Assembly: GCA_030589835.1 (NCBI GenBank)
Contig: JAUUZS010000166.1
Span: 1-8,375, forward strand
DNA: 8,375 nucleotides
DNA from: Cyclobacteriaceae bacterium
Lineage (GTDB): Bacteria > Bacteroidota > Bacteroidia > Cytophagales > Cyclobacteriaceae
Direction of reading: 5' to 3'
Positions 1 to 6,119 of this stretch are shown piece after piece. The translations under genes were made by a program, and so were the position numbers. The first letter of the stretch is position 1; each line of letters begins with the position of its first letter. Under the pieces are notes generated by a model. It worked only from the letters and a program-made list of their open reading frames with translations. It was not told the DNA's origin and did no database searches.

Positions 1-1
1 A

Positions 2-988
2 TTCATCACAGCAATATGTCTCATTATTGGTTATTACTTATACCTTTTAATAAGTGGCTATAAGTCAGTTCAAAATGATAAGGAATATGAATCAAAAAGA
101 TTGGATAAATGGTATTTTTACATAGCCATAATTATTATAAATATTCTGATAACTAATTCAATGCCTCATAAGACATTGGACAATTTAACGCCCATAAATT
201 TTGCAAACATTCCAACTCCTTCAATGGAACCAACCCTTCATGTGGGAGATGTTCTCGCATACAAAAAAACCAAAGAAACAGATAGAAGTGACGTGGTAAT
301 ATTTAAACATCCGGATGATATTAATACATTTTATATTGAAAGATGTATTGCATTACCAGGGGATAGCCTAAGGATAAAAAACAGGATTGTTTTTATTAAT
401 GGTGATACTTTACTTAATATTCCGGACCTAAAGTACCGTCATTTTATTTCAACAAATGGACAAGCCATTAATCCAAGAGTGTTTAAAGAGTTTTTGATTA
501 ATGATTATCACGAAACAAGTCAAAATGGATACATGGCCCACATTACACTCAATCAGGTAGAAGAATTGAAACAATTAGATTTTATTAAAAGTGTGGAACC
601 CTCAGTTGCAAAAAAGAATCTTGGTGATAGGATGATTTTTCCTAAATTTTACCGAGACACTTGGAATGCGGATCATTATGGAACAATATATATCCCAAAA
701 AAAGGTGATAGAATTGAATTACTTCCCAACAATATAAGCACCTATTTTCGAATAATGGAGTTTGAAAGCCAATCACTCGAATTAAAAGATTCACTGGTTT
801 TTATCGATGGGAAACCAATTGAAACTTATGAAGTAAAAGAGAATTATTATTTTATGTTGGGGGATAGCAGACACAATTCTTTGGATTCGAGATATTGGGG
901 ATTTCTACCTGAAAAATTGATTGTTGGTAAGGCAATGTATCTCTATTGGAGTAAAACAGTTAATCGAATTGGTAAAGAAATCATTTGA
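2..988 (+). CDS. lepB: Signal peptidase I (S26) homologue, 5'-partial, catalytic Lys replaced by Glu
   Basis: Signal peptidase I cleaves signal peptides from exported proteins at the outer face of the inner membrane with a Ser/Lys dyad. The frame is open to the window edge and codes for two hydrophobic segments (nt 2-61 and about 113-155). The TTG at nt 101 is therefore probably not the true start, and the N-terminus lies outside the window. Residues below are counted from nt 101. The serine box TPSMEPTL carries Ser41, followed by the RSDVVIF box. The box that normally reads KR..(G/A)LPGD reads YIERCIALPGD, so the general-base Lys is Glu80 (codon GAA, nt 338-340). The last box, GDSRHNSLDSRYWG (254-267), is intact. 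The roughly 110-residue insertion between the boxes (with NPRVFKEF and IYIPKKGDRIEL) is, from memory, usual in Bacteroidota LepB. The family call is secure; catalytic activity is doubtful. It may be a paralogue beside a normal LepB elsewhere. Confidence 0.9.
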   Translation, partial: FITAICLIIGYYLYLLISGYKSVQNDKEYESKRLDKWYFYIAIIIINILITNSMPHKTLDNLTPINFANIPTPSMEPTLHVGDVLAYKKTKETDRSDVVIFKHPDDINTFYIERCIALPGDSLRIKNRIVFINGDTLLNIPDLKYRHFISTNGQAINPRVFKEFLINDYHETSQNGYMAHITLNQVEELKQLDFIKSVEPSVAKKNLGDRMIFPKFYRDTWNADHYGTIYIPKKGDRIELLPNNISTYFRIMEFESQSLELKDSLVFIDGKPIETYEVKENYYFMLGDSRHNSLDSRYWGFLPEKLIVGKAMYLYWSKTVNRIGKEII

Positions 989-1032
989 ATATTGGATTTG
1001 TAAATGCCTGTCTCTAATAATTAAGCATCGTT

Positions 1033-1048
1033 TTTGGCGATAGCCAAA
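1033..1048. repeat. Small hairpin after lepB
   Basis: TTTGGC, loop GATA, GCCAAA: a perfect 6-bp stem 45 bases after the lepB stop. No T tract follows the right arm, so it is a poor match to an intrinsic terminator, although its place after the gene would suit a 3'-end-protecting hairpin. Function not assigned. Confidence 0.35.
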
Positions 1049-1058
1049 TATGTGCTTC

Positions 1059-1250
1059 ATGTTGAACTAAACTGGAATATTTTGGGAGGTATACCTTATA
1101 TATGTGGAAACAATTTTTCATCTATTTTCTGACAATAAAAATTGAAGAAAAAACGATCCGTAAGTTTAATAAAAAGAATGAAAATATCTATGTTCCATTA
1201 TGTTGAAAATAGCACAAGCTACCGAACGATAGTGAGGTTTAGTTCAACAT
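1059..1250. repeat. 14-bp perfect inverted repeat with 164-base spacer
   Basis: The left arm ATGTTGAACTAAAC (1059-1072) is the exact reverse complement of the right arm GTTTAGTTCAACAT (1237-1250). Beyond the arms the match stops at once on the outside and after one G-T wobble on the inside. The spacer is AT-rich and contains only a 34-codon ORF (1102-1206). Possible readings are the ends of a small non-autonomous element, recombination sites flanking an invertible segment, or a long-range RNA stem. No obvious target-site duplication was seen. Confidence 0.6.
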
Positions 1251-1432
1251 TGTGTAGGTAGGCATGCGAGTTAGCAGCATAAAGGCTTTAGAAATTTGGT
1301 CAAGTCAGGCCGCAATAATTGCTCTCTTCACCGTGAGGCTAACTGTGGGTTGCATCCCCACCTTGAGTCAGCATTGAGTCAGCAAGATCAAGGCTCGCCG
1401 GAAAGTGGATGAGCAATTTGGACCTACACAAT
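1249..1432 (+). repeat. GC-richer structured element closed by an 11-bp inverted repeat; possible small RNA
   Basis: ATTGTGTAGGT (1249-1259) is the exact reverse complement of ACCTACACAAT (1422-1432). On the plus strand the right arm runs into a T tract (1431-1437, then more T after 1440). The interior contains a hairpin, GTGGG (1345-1349) with CCCAC (1357-1361), extended by GCTAACT (1338-1344) against AGTCAGC (1366-1372) with one mismatch, plus the palindrome GCAATAATTGC and a tandem 11-base repeat. A closing stem, internal hairpin and trailing T tract would suit an RNA of about 184 nt transcribed rightwards. Terminal repeats of a MITE-like element are an equal alternative. It overlaps the neighbouring 14-bp inverted repeat by 2 bases. 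No known RNA family was recognised. Confidence 0.45.
1363..1384. repeat. Tandem duplication, 2 x 11 bp
   Basis: TTGAGTCAGCA occurs twice back to back (1363-1373 and 1374-1384), with no mismatch. The first copy contains the AGTCAGC arm of the internal hairpin, so either copy could pair with GCTAACT upstream. It looks like a local slippage duplication inside the structured element. Confidence 0.7.
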
Positions 1433-1510
1433 TTTTGCTATTTTTATTGCCAGTAAGAAACGAACTGCTGCACGCCTCCTACACGGAGCGATAACCTTAT
1501 CTTTATACTC

Positions 1511-1738
1511 ATGAAAAGCTATTTATTTACTGCATAAATTGAGAATGATAAAGAAACAGGAAGTTATGTTGGGTTTGTCCCCAACCTTCCGGGCGCTCAT
1601 ACACAAGCTGACACTTTGGATGAATTGAACAAGAATCTGAAGGAGGTAGTTCAATTGTGTTTGGAAGAATTGTCTGAAGAAGAACGCGCAGACTTTTCAG
1701 AATTTGTTGGGTTTCAACAAATTTCCATAGCAGTATGA
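1511..1738 (+). pseudogene. hicB: HicB-family antitoxin remnant with in-frame stop at codon 9
   Basis: HicB neutralises the HicA mRNA interferase. The frame from ATG 1511 reads MKSYLFTA, a TAA stop (1535-1537), then IENDKETGSYVGFVPNLPGA and, further on, HTQADTLDELNKNLKEVVQL and CLEELSEEE, ending at TGA 1738. This is the short HicB-like (UPF0150) domain: a beta strand, the GYVGFVPNLPGAHTQ-type core, and the LDEL..NLKE helix. At about 75 codons its length is normal for the short form without a DNA-binding domain. The frame is the same on both sides of the stop. Family members commonly have Ala-Ile-Ile-Glu here, so TAA stands where an Ile codon is expected. No in-frame ATG follows that would keep the first strand. 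The hicA remnant overlaps it by ATGA. It is called a pseudogene unless the stop is a sequence error. Confidence 0.8.
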
Positions 1739-1967
1739 GCAGTCTTTCTTTGGTGAATGCTCAGGCTATGGAAAAACTCTTATTTTTTTGGAATTCATTA
1801 TAAAGCACCAGAATGGGAGCCATGTTTTGTATCGCCATCCTGATGGGCGGTACAAGACAATCCCACACCACGGTCATAAAGATTTGTCCCGATCATTATT
1901 AAGAGCAAAATTGCGTCAGATAAATAGTACTCCTGATGAATTCATCCGCCTTCTCGATAAAATTTAG
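1735..1967 (+). pseudogene. hicA: HicA-family mRNA interferase remnant, frameshifted at a T7 run
   Basis: HicA toxins are small double-stranded-RNA-binding-fold ribonucleases that cleave mRNA. The ATG (1735) overlaps the hicB stop as ATGA. Frame 1 reads MSSLSLVNAQAMEKLLFF and then stops at TAA 1801. From nt 1788 the -1 frame continues LEFIIKHQNGSHVLYRHPDG and later HHGHKDLSRSLLRAKL and DEFIRLLDKI to TAG 1967. This gives the HicA GSH motif with its catalytic His (codon 1821-1823), the RHPDGR strand, the H.GHKDL turn and the C-terminal helix. The two halves join exactly if the run TTTTTTT (1783-1789) has one more T, giving a protein of about 77 residues. Options are decay, a homopolymer sequencing error, or slippage/-1 frameshifting on the T run. 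The damaged hicB next to it favours decay. Confidence 0.8.
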
Positions 1968-2019
1968 CTACATTTTTTATTATGAGTTTAAACTTATTGA
2001 ATACGAAGTTTCCATGCCT

Positions 2020-2051
2020 TTTGGTAGTACTAGCTCTAGGTATTAACTTTA
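2020..2051 (+). promoter_or_regulatory. Putative Bacteroidota-type promoter for the 2100 gene
   Basis: TTTG (2020-2023) and TAACTTTA (2044-2051) are separated by 20 bases. This resembles the Bacteroidota sigma-70 pattern TTTG - about 19-20 bases - TAnnTTTG, with one mismatch in the last base of the -7 box. A start site near 2057 would give a leader of about 43 bases before the ATG at 2100. Short AT-rich motifs arise by chance, so the support is modest. Confidence 0.3.
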
Positions 2052-2099
2052 TCAAATTGTTGGCCTCAATGCTGGCTCGTAGAAACCAAAACTCAAAAC

Positions 2100-2636
2100 A
2101 TGAAATTTTTGTTAAAACTCAAACATTGGCAACTGTTCGGAATAGTATGGGGATTACCAATTCTGCTTAACATTTTTACCTTCTCAAACCCAACTTTGTT
2201 AATTACAGCGTTTCCATTTATGATGATAATTTTTGCTGTTGGAACGTTCGGCTGGATTTGGTCAATTTCGACTAACCTGAACTCAAGATTACCTGAAGGA
2301 GTGAAACTGAATGTCAAACGCTTTAAAATATTGTTTGCAATCCCTAATATCTACATTGTTTTAATAATGGTGTTCATGGGATTATCTTTTACAAGGAGTG
2401 AATTAATGGAAGGAGTAAATCCTGCAGCAATTGCGGGTATCATTGTACCGCTTCATCTTTTTTCAATGTTCATAATTTTCTGGGGCATAAGATTTGCCGC
2501 CAAGACTCTTAAATCAGTTGAACTTGGTCGAATGGCAAAGTTTGGAGATTACGCTGGCGAATTCTTCCTTATTTGGTTTTCAATTATTGGCTATTGGGTG
2601 CTTCAACCTAGACTGAACGAATTTGTGAAAGAGTAA
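2100..2636 (+). CDS. Small multi-pass membrane protein of unknown function
   Basis: The product has 178 residues and no recognised catalytic motif. Hydrophobic stretches at about 11-28, 32-57, 76-96, 107-133 and 151-170 predict four or five inner-membrane helices joined by short charged loops (for example NVKRFK at 71-76 and KTLKSVELGRMAKF at 135-148). The N-terminus, LLKLKHWQLF, is basic and aromatic. From memory, similar N-termini occur on uncharacterised Bacteroidota membrane proteins, but no family name can be given. The ATG at 2100 is chosen because helix 1 follows at once; no Shine-Dalgarno is visible. It stands alone between the broken hicBA pair and a convergent gene ending at 2880, so context gives no function. 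An immunity-like or cassette-borne accessory role is possible but unsupported. Confidence 0.75.
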   Translation: MKFLLKLKHWQLFGIVWGLPILLNIFTFSNPTLLITAFPFMMIIFAVGTFGWIWSISTNLNSRLPEGVKLNVKRFKILFAIPNIYIVLIMVFMGLSFTRSELMEGVNPAAIAGIIVPLHLFSMFIIFWGIRFAAKTLKSVELGRMAKFGDYAGEFFLIWFSIIGYWVLQPRLNEFVKE

Positions 2637-2879
2637 CACATGAGGCTTACAATACCTATAAATGAATGGGGTTTTATAAGTCAGGATTCTTTGGCCATGC
2701 TTGGAAAGTCCGCCACAATTAGTAAATTTTAAAACGGCGTTTGACTTGAGGGACAAGAATCACTTGGTGTTTTAATCTACACTCATTCTAGCCTTACCAT
2801 TAAATTTTTACCAGCACCGACGTTACCTATAGGAGTAACAATATTTCATTCAACCTAAAGGAGCAAGTCAACTAAATCC

Positions 2880-4202
2880 TCAGATATCCTTGATCAGTAT
2901 ATTTTGTTTGGAAGATTTGAGTTCTTTTCTAAGCAGTTGAAGTTTTTTATTGAAACGTTTGGCAGGTTCATTTTTTTCGAATGGAATAGCCCCTGAGCCA
3001 AAGTCACTCAACTTTGTCAAAGTATAGCTCAAATCCATTTTATGAATATCATAGGATGGCAAATAAACCACTTGATTATCGATTTCAGATGCTGCAATTA
3101 ATCCACTTTCCACCAATTCGTCGACAACCTGCTTAACAAGCTTGATCGGGGCGCCAAATTGCGCTACAATACAGGTGACGGATTTTGCCTTTTCGCCCTT
3201 TTCAAATGCGATTACAATGGCTTGCAATACCGACAGGCATGCCAGTCTTGTATTATAACTGCTTAAATTTTTAATGTCTTTTTCATATTCATAGCTGCTT
3301 ACGTTTTGATGAGCGTATGAAATTTCGGCACCAAACAACACAATAAGCCAGGCAATTTGAAGAAATATCAGGAACAAAGGGAATGCCGCAAAACTACCAT
3401 AAATGGCATTGTATTGCGAAACGCCAACCTGAAAGTGAATGTACCCCCATTGCACCAGTTGAAATACCGAACCGGCAATAACGGCAGCAATAAAGGCTGA
3501 TTTGAATCTGACATTTGTATTCGGCATCACCATATACAACAAGGTCAATAAGATCCAAATAAGAATAAATGGAGATAAATTAATTAGAAAAACGATTGCC
3601 GGGCCAATGCTATCAAAGACCAGGTTTTCACCAGAAATTTTTTTTAGTTGAGTGGAAATAAAAATGCTGATACTTCCCGACAGCACCAACATGATGGGGG
3701 CAAGCACGATTAACGACAAATAATCACTGAGCTTACGTATGAATTTCCGTGGCTTTTTTACCTGCCAAATGTGGTTAAACGAATTTTCAATATTCCAAAT
3801 CACCTTAATTACAGACCATAATAGCAATACGATTCCGATCCCAGCCAGCCAGCCACCCCTGGTATTCTCCAACATGGAATCTGCAAAAGAAATGATGTAG
3901 TTAAATACTTCTTCGTGCCCTTCTAAACTGTCTTTCAATTGGTTTTGAAGGATTTTTTTTACACCGAATCCCTGGGCTATTCCAAATCCCATGGCTAAGG
4001 TAGGAATCACTGAAAGCAAGGTAAAAAATGTTAGCGCTGATGCCCTTATTCCTACACGATCTTCGAGATACCCTCTTATGGAGAGGACTAAAACCCTCAG
4101 ATAAAAAACCAATTTTGATTTCCTTTTCGAAAGGTTTTGCCTGGAAATGTGCCAAATGTCGTACTCAAAAAACCGCTGGATTTTAATAGCTAAATTCAAC
4201 AT
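2880..4202 (-). CDS. YihY/BrkB-family inner-membrane protein with C-terminal winged-helix-like domain
   Basis: The product has 440 residues. The N-terminal part is soluble and basic (1-30). The YihY/virulence-factor BrkB membrane domain spans about 31-300. Its marks are GIRASALTFFTLLSVIPTLA (51-70), the helices at 115-137, 162-185, 202-227 and 235-256, and the closing block YNAIYGSFAAFPLFLIFLQI (264-283) followed by AWLIVLFGAEISYA. Residues about 318-382 (LSVLQAIVIAF, IKLVKQVVDELVESGLI, NQVVYLPSYD) look like a winged helix with a C-terminal tail. E. coli YihY lacks this region and is only about 290 residues. The family was once annotated as ribonuclease BN, which is now considered wrong; its function remains unsettled. 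The gene starts 52 bases after the sulfatase stop on the same strand, so co-transcription is likely. Confidence 0.88.
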   Translation of the reverse strand: MLNLAIKIQRFFEYDIWHISRQNLSKRKSKLVFYLRVLVLSIRGYLEDRVGIRASALTFFTLLSVIPTLAMGFGIAQGFGVKKILQNQLKDSLEGHEEVFNYIISFADSMLENTRGGWLAGIGIVLLLWSVIKVIWNIENSFNHIWQVKKPRKFIRKLSDYLSLIVLAPIMLVLSGSISIFISTQLKKISGENLVFDSIGPAIVFLINLSPFILIWILLTLLYMVMPNTNVRFKSAFIAAVIAGSVFQLVQWGYIHFQVGVSQYNAIYGSFAAFPLFLIFLQIAWLIVLFGAEISYAHQNVSSYEYEKDIKNLSSYNTRLACLSVLQAIVIAFEKGEKAKSVTCIVAQFGAPIKLVKQVVDELVESGLIAASEIDNQVVYLPSYDIHKMDLSYTLTKLSDFGSGAIPFEKNEPAKRFNKKLQLLRKELKSSKQNILIKDI

Positions 4203-4254
4203 CTTTAAAATATCATGAATTGTATACCTTTTTTTTAACGACCTAAGATACTGT

Positions 4255-5634
4255 TTAATTTTTTGGTAATCCTTTCCAATATGGCCCTTCTTCGATGATT
4301 TCTTCCTGATGTTTGATAATCTCCATTTTTAAAGATTCATATTTGTCAGGATCGCCGAGGTATAAATCATTCCGCTGAGATGGGTCATCTTTCAAATTAT
4401 ATACCTGGAATTCTTCAAGTATGGCATTTTTGAAATAGACCTGATCTCCTGAATCAAATGGGTGGGAAGTGAGTTTGTATCGTTCAGCAGGATTTCCTAA
4501 AATCATGAAATCACCTTTTCTTAGAGCAGATATAGGATATCTTTTATAAAAATACCAATAAAGTGGCCTGATTCTTTCAAAGGCCTTTTCTTGAAGTATT
4601 GGTAGAATATTTGTTCCATCTAATGTTCTGTCAGTTGGTAAATCTGATCCTGTTATAGCAGCAATAGTGGGCAGCAAATCAACAAAGCCGGCAGGGGTAT
4701 TTGATATAATATTTGCTTTGACATGACCTGGCCAAGCGATAATCCCAGGCACTCTGATGCCTCCTTCATATAAAAATGATTTTTTCCCACGAAATTCTCC
4801 AGTAGAAGCTTGCCGGTAAGGGCCGTTGTCCGATGCAAATAGTATAAACGAGTGCTCTCTCAATCCTGTATCATCAAGGTATTGGAGTAGCTTACCAATT
4901 GACTTATCCATGTTGGCTATGTTGGCCAGGTATTTAGCATCTTTTCCAAATTGTTCATATTCTTTAATTAACTCCGGAGGGGAGGCGATCTTTGCATGCG
5001 GCTCATTAAACCAAACATTAAGAAAAAATGGGCTGCCTTCTTGATGCTCTTCACTCAGCCACGAAATAGCTTCATCAACGACTAACTGACAGGAGTAACC
5101 TTTTAACGGGCCAACCTTCTTTCCATTTCGCTCAAAGTTGACCGGATTAAGATGTGATGGGACGGCATTGTTATCTACTGCGAACCAATAATCAAAGCCT
5201 TGCTCGTCGGGTTTGGGGCCAATCATTCCCTCTTTTGCCCAGGTGCTAAGATGCCATTTGCCGACATGGCACGTCTCATAACCCGTCTCTTTTAGCATTT
5301 CTGCGATAGTAATTTCGCTTTTCGGGAGGTGCATTGGCGCATTGGCAGCGAGATAATCATAAACACCTACTCTCGATGGTGTCCTGCCTGTTAATAATCC
5401 TGTTCTTGCAGGAGAGCAGTTTGGCGCTGCGGAATAAAAATCAGTGAAACGCATTCCTTCTTTAGCCAGCCTATTGATATTGGGTGTTTTAATGGGGCCT
5501 CCATAACATTCGGCATCGATATATCCCATATCGTCAGCCATCAGGATGATGATATTTGGCATCGTATCTTCATGCTGATTGCAAGCCTGAGTTATCAGGA
5601 TAATGAGTAAAAAAAATTTGGAATACTTATTCAT
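4255..5634 (-). CDS. Lipoprotein sulfatase (formylglycine-dependent, arylsulfatase A-like)
   Basis: It probably hydrolyses sulfate esters, perhaps of sulfated glycans, outside the inner membrane. From ATG 5634 the product has 459 residues. MNKYSKFFLLIILITQAC is a lipoprotein signal with Cys18 as lipidation site; a TTG seven codons upstream would spoil it. The motif CSPAR holds Cys73, the residue oxidised to formylglycine, and Arg77. Metal and sulfate ligands are visible: ADD with Asp34/Asp35, GKWH with Lys126 and His128, NEPH with His213, SDN with Asp269/Asn270, and GKK with Lys284/Lys285. Length and order are normal for the sulfatase family (PF00884). The substrate cannot be read from sequence. 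Activity needs a formylglycine-generating enzyme or anaerobic sulfatase-maturing enzyme, neither of which is in the window. The gene begins 73 bases after moaE and precedes the YihY gene. No SusC/SusD or glycoside hydrolase is nearby. Confidence 0.93.
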   Translation of the reverse strand: MNKYSKFFLLIILITQACNQHEDTMPNIIILMADDMGYIDAECYGGPIKTPNINRLAKEGMRFTDFYSAAPNCSPARTGLLTGRTPSRVGVYDYLAANAPMHLPKSEITIAEMLKETGYETCHVGKWHLSTWAKEGMIGPKPDEQGFDYWFAVDNNAVPSHLNPVNFERNGKKVGPLKGYSCQLVVDEAISWLSEEHQEGSPFFLNVWFNEPHAKIASPPELIKEYEQFGKDAKYLANIANMDKSIGKLLQYLDDTGLREHSFILFASDNGPYRQASTGEFRGKKSFLYEGGIRVPGIIAWPGHVKANIISNTPAGFVDLLPTIAAITGSDLPTDRTLDGTNILPILQEKAFERIRPLYWYFYKRYPISALRKGDFMILGNPAERYKLTSHPFDSGDQVYFKNAILEEFQVYNLKDDPSQRNDLYLGDPDKYESLKMEIIKHQEEIIEEGPYWKGLPKN

Positions 5635-5707
5635 GAAGTCGCTGATATTTATCAAAAAATGGTTGAATTATACCTTTTTATATTCGCATTAAAATTAATA
5701 AGTCCAA

Positions 5708-6118
5708 TCATGGATGCGCAGCAACCCACACATCGCCATCCTCAAAAATCTCCTTTTTCCAAATAGGGACTGTTTTTTTTAAGGTGTCAATAATATACCG
5801 ACAAGCCATAAAAGCGGCATCCCGATGAGCAGATGAAACCGCAATCACCACGGCGACATCACCAATTTCTTTTTTTCCTGTGGCATGAAGTATAGCTACT
5901 TTGTGTAGCGGCCATTGTGCATTGGCCTGAGCTACAATTTTTTCAAATTCAGAAATCGCCATTTTTTCATATGCCTCAAACTCCAAAGCGATGACCTTTT
6001 TTCCTTTTGTGGCATTGCGCACCGTACCAATAAAAACATCAATTCCTCCAACAGATCTATCACTGACGTGGTCTATTGCTTTATTAATATCCAGAGGTTT
6101 TTGGTCTAATTCTATCAT
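5708..6118 (-). CDS. moaE: Molybdopterin synthase large (catalytic) subunit MoaE
   Basis: MoaE binds cyclic pyranopterin monophosphate and, with thiocarboxylated MoaD, inserts two sulfurs to make molybdopterin in the cytoplasm. The product has 136 residues, a usual family length. Recognisable blocks are GGIDVFIGTVRN (24-35), LEFEAYEKMA (45-54), HATGKKEIGDVAV (78-90), SSAHRDAAF (95-103) and LKKTVPIWKKE (113-123). Lys114 and Lys121 sit at the spacing of the catalytic lysines 119 and 126 of E. coli MoaE, and His98/Arg99 match the conserved HR pair. The ATG lies one base beyond the moaD stop, so the two are translationally coupled and made in matching amounts. Confidence 0.96.
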   Translation of the reverse strand: MIELDQKPLDINKAIDHVSDRSVGGIDVFIGTVRNATKGKKVIALEFEAYEKMAISEFEKIVAQANAQWPLHKVAILHATGKKEIGDVAVVIAVSSAHRDAAFMACRYIIDTLKKTVPIWKKEIFEDGDVWVAAHP

Positions 6119-6119
6119 A

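Larger units (their letters stand above)
989..1510. other. 522-base non-coding stretch with clustered inverted repeats
   Basis: No frame holds a convincing protein. The stretch contains, in order: a 6-bp stem hairpin with a GATA loop (1033-1048); a 14-bp perfect inverted repeat spanning 1059-1250; an 11-bp perfect inverted repeat spanning 1249-1432 that encloses GC-richer DNA (about 49% G+C over 1251-1430 by hand count, clearly above the AT-rich genes around it); T-rich DNA (1431-1447); and a short stem, CGCCTCC/GGAGCG with one bulged base (1473-1490), just before the hicB remnant. This is more structure than ordinary spacer DNA shows. It could be a repeat family, a degraded mobile element or a structured RNA. 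No Rfam family was recognised by eye. Confidence 0.6.

Noticed and set aside
1102..1206. 34-codon ORF (MWKQFFIYFL...) with GGGAGG 12 bases upstream
   Set aside because: Too short, low-complexity Lys/Asn/Ile content and no recognisable family. The purine run is too far from the ATG to be persuasive.
1059..1432. Integron attC site suggested by GTTGAAC and GTTCAAC in the inverted repeat
   Set aside because: The order of the two boxes is reversed relative to attC (RYYYAAC first, GTTRRRY last), and no integrase is present.
1982..2170. 62-codon ORF MSLNLLNTKFPCLLVV... upstream of the membrane protein gene
   Set aside because: It overlaps the better-supported gene at 2100 in another frame, has no family resemblance, and its hydrophobicity is what AT-rich DNA gives by chance.
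2640..2732. Short ORF MRLTIPINEWGFISQDSLAM... after the membrane protein
   Set aside because: About 30 codons, no ribosome binding site and no family resemblance; not enough to call a gene.
2816..2845. Stem GTTAC/GTAAC around CCTATAGG as a bidirectional terminator between the convergent genes
   Set aside because: Only a 5-bp stem with no T tract on either strand. The rest of the 2637-2879 gap shows no gene or clear signal.
3901..4155. Antisense or alternate-frame ORFs inside the YihY, sulfatase, moaE and moaA genes
   Set aside because: All lie within well-supported genes, in other frames or strands, and their translations show no family pattern.
5635..5655. Upstream TTG start for the sulfatase
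   Set aside because: It would put an acidic-polar heptapeptide before a complete lipoprotein signal that starts at ATG 5634.
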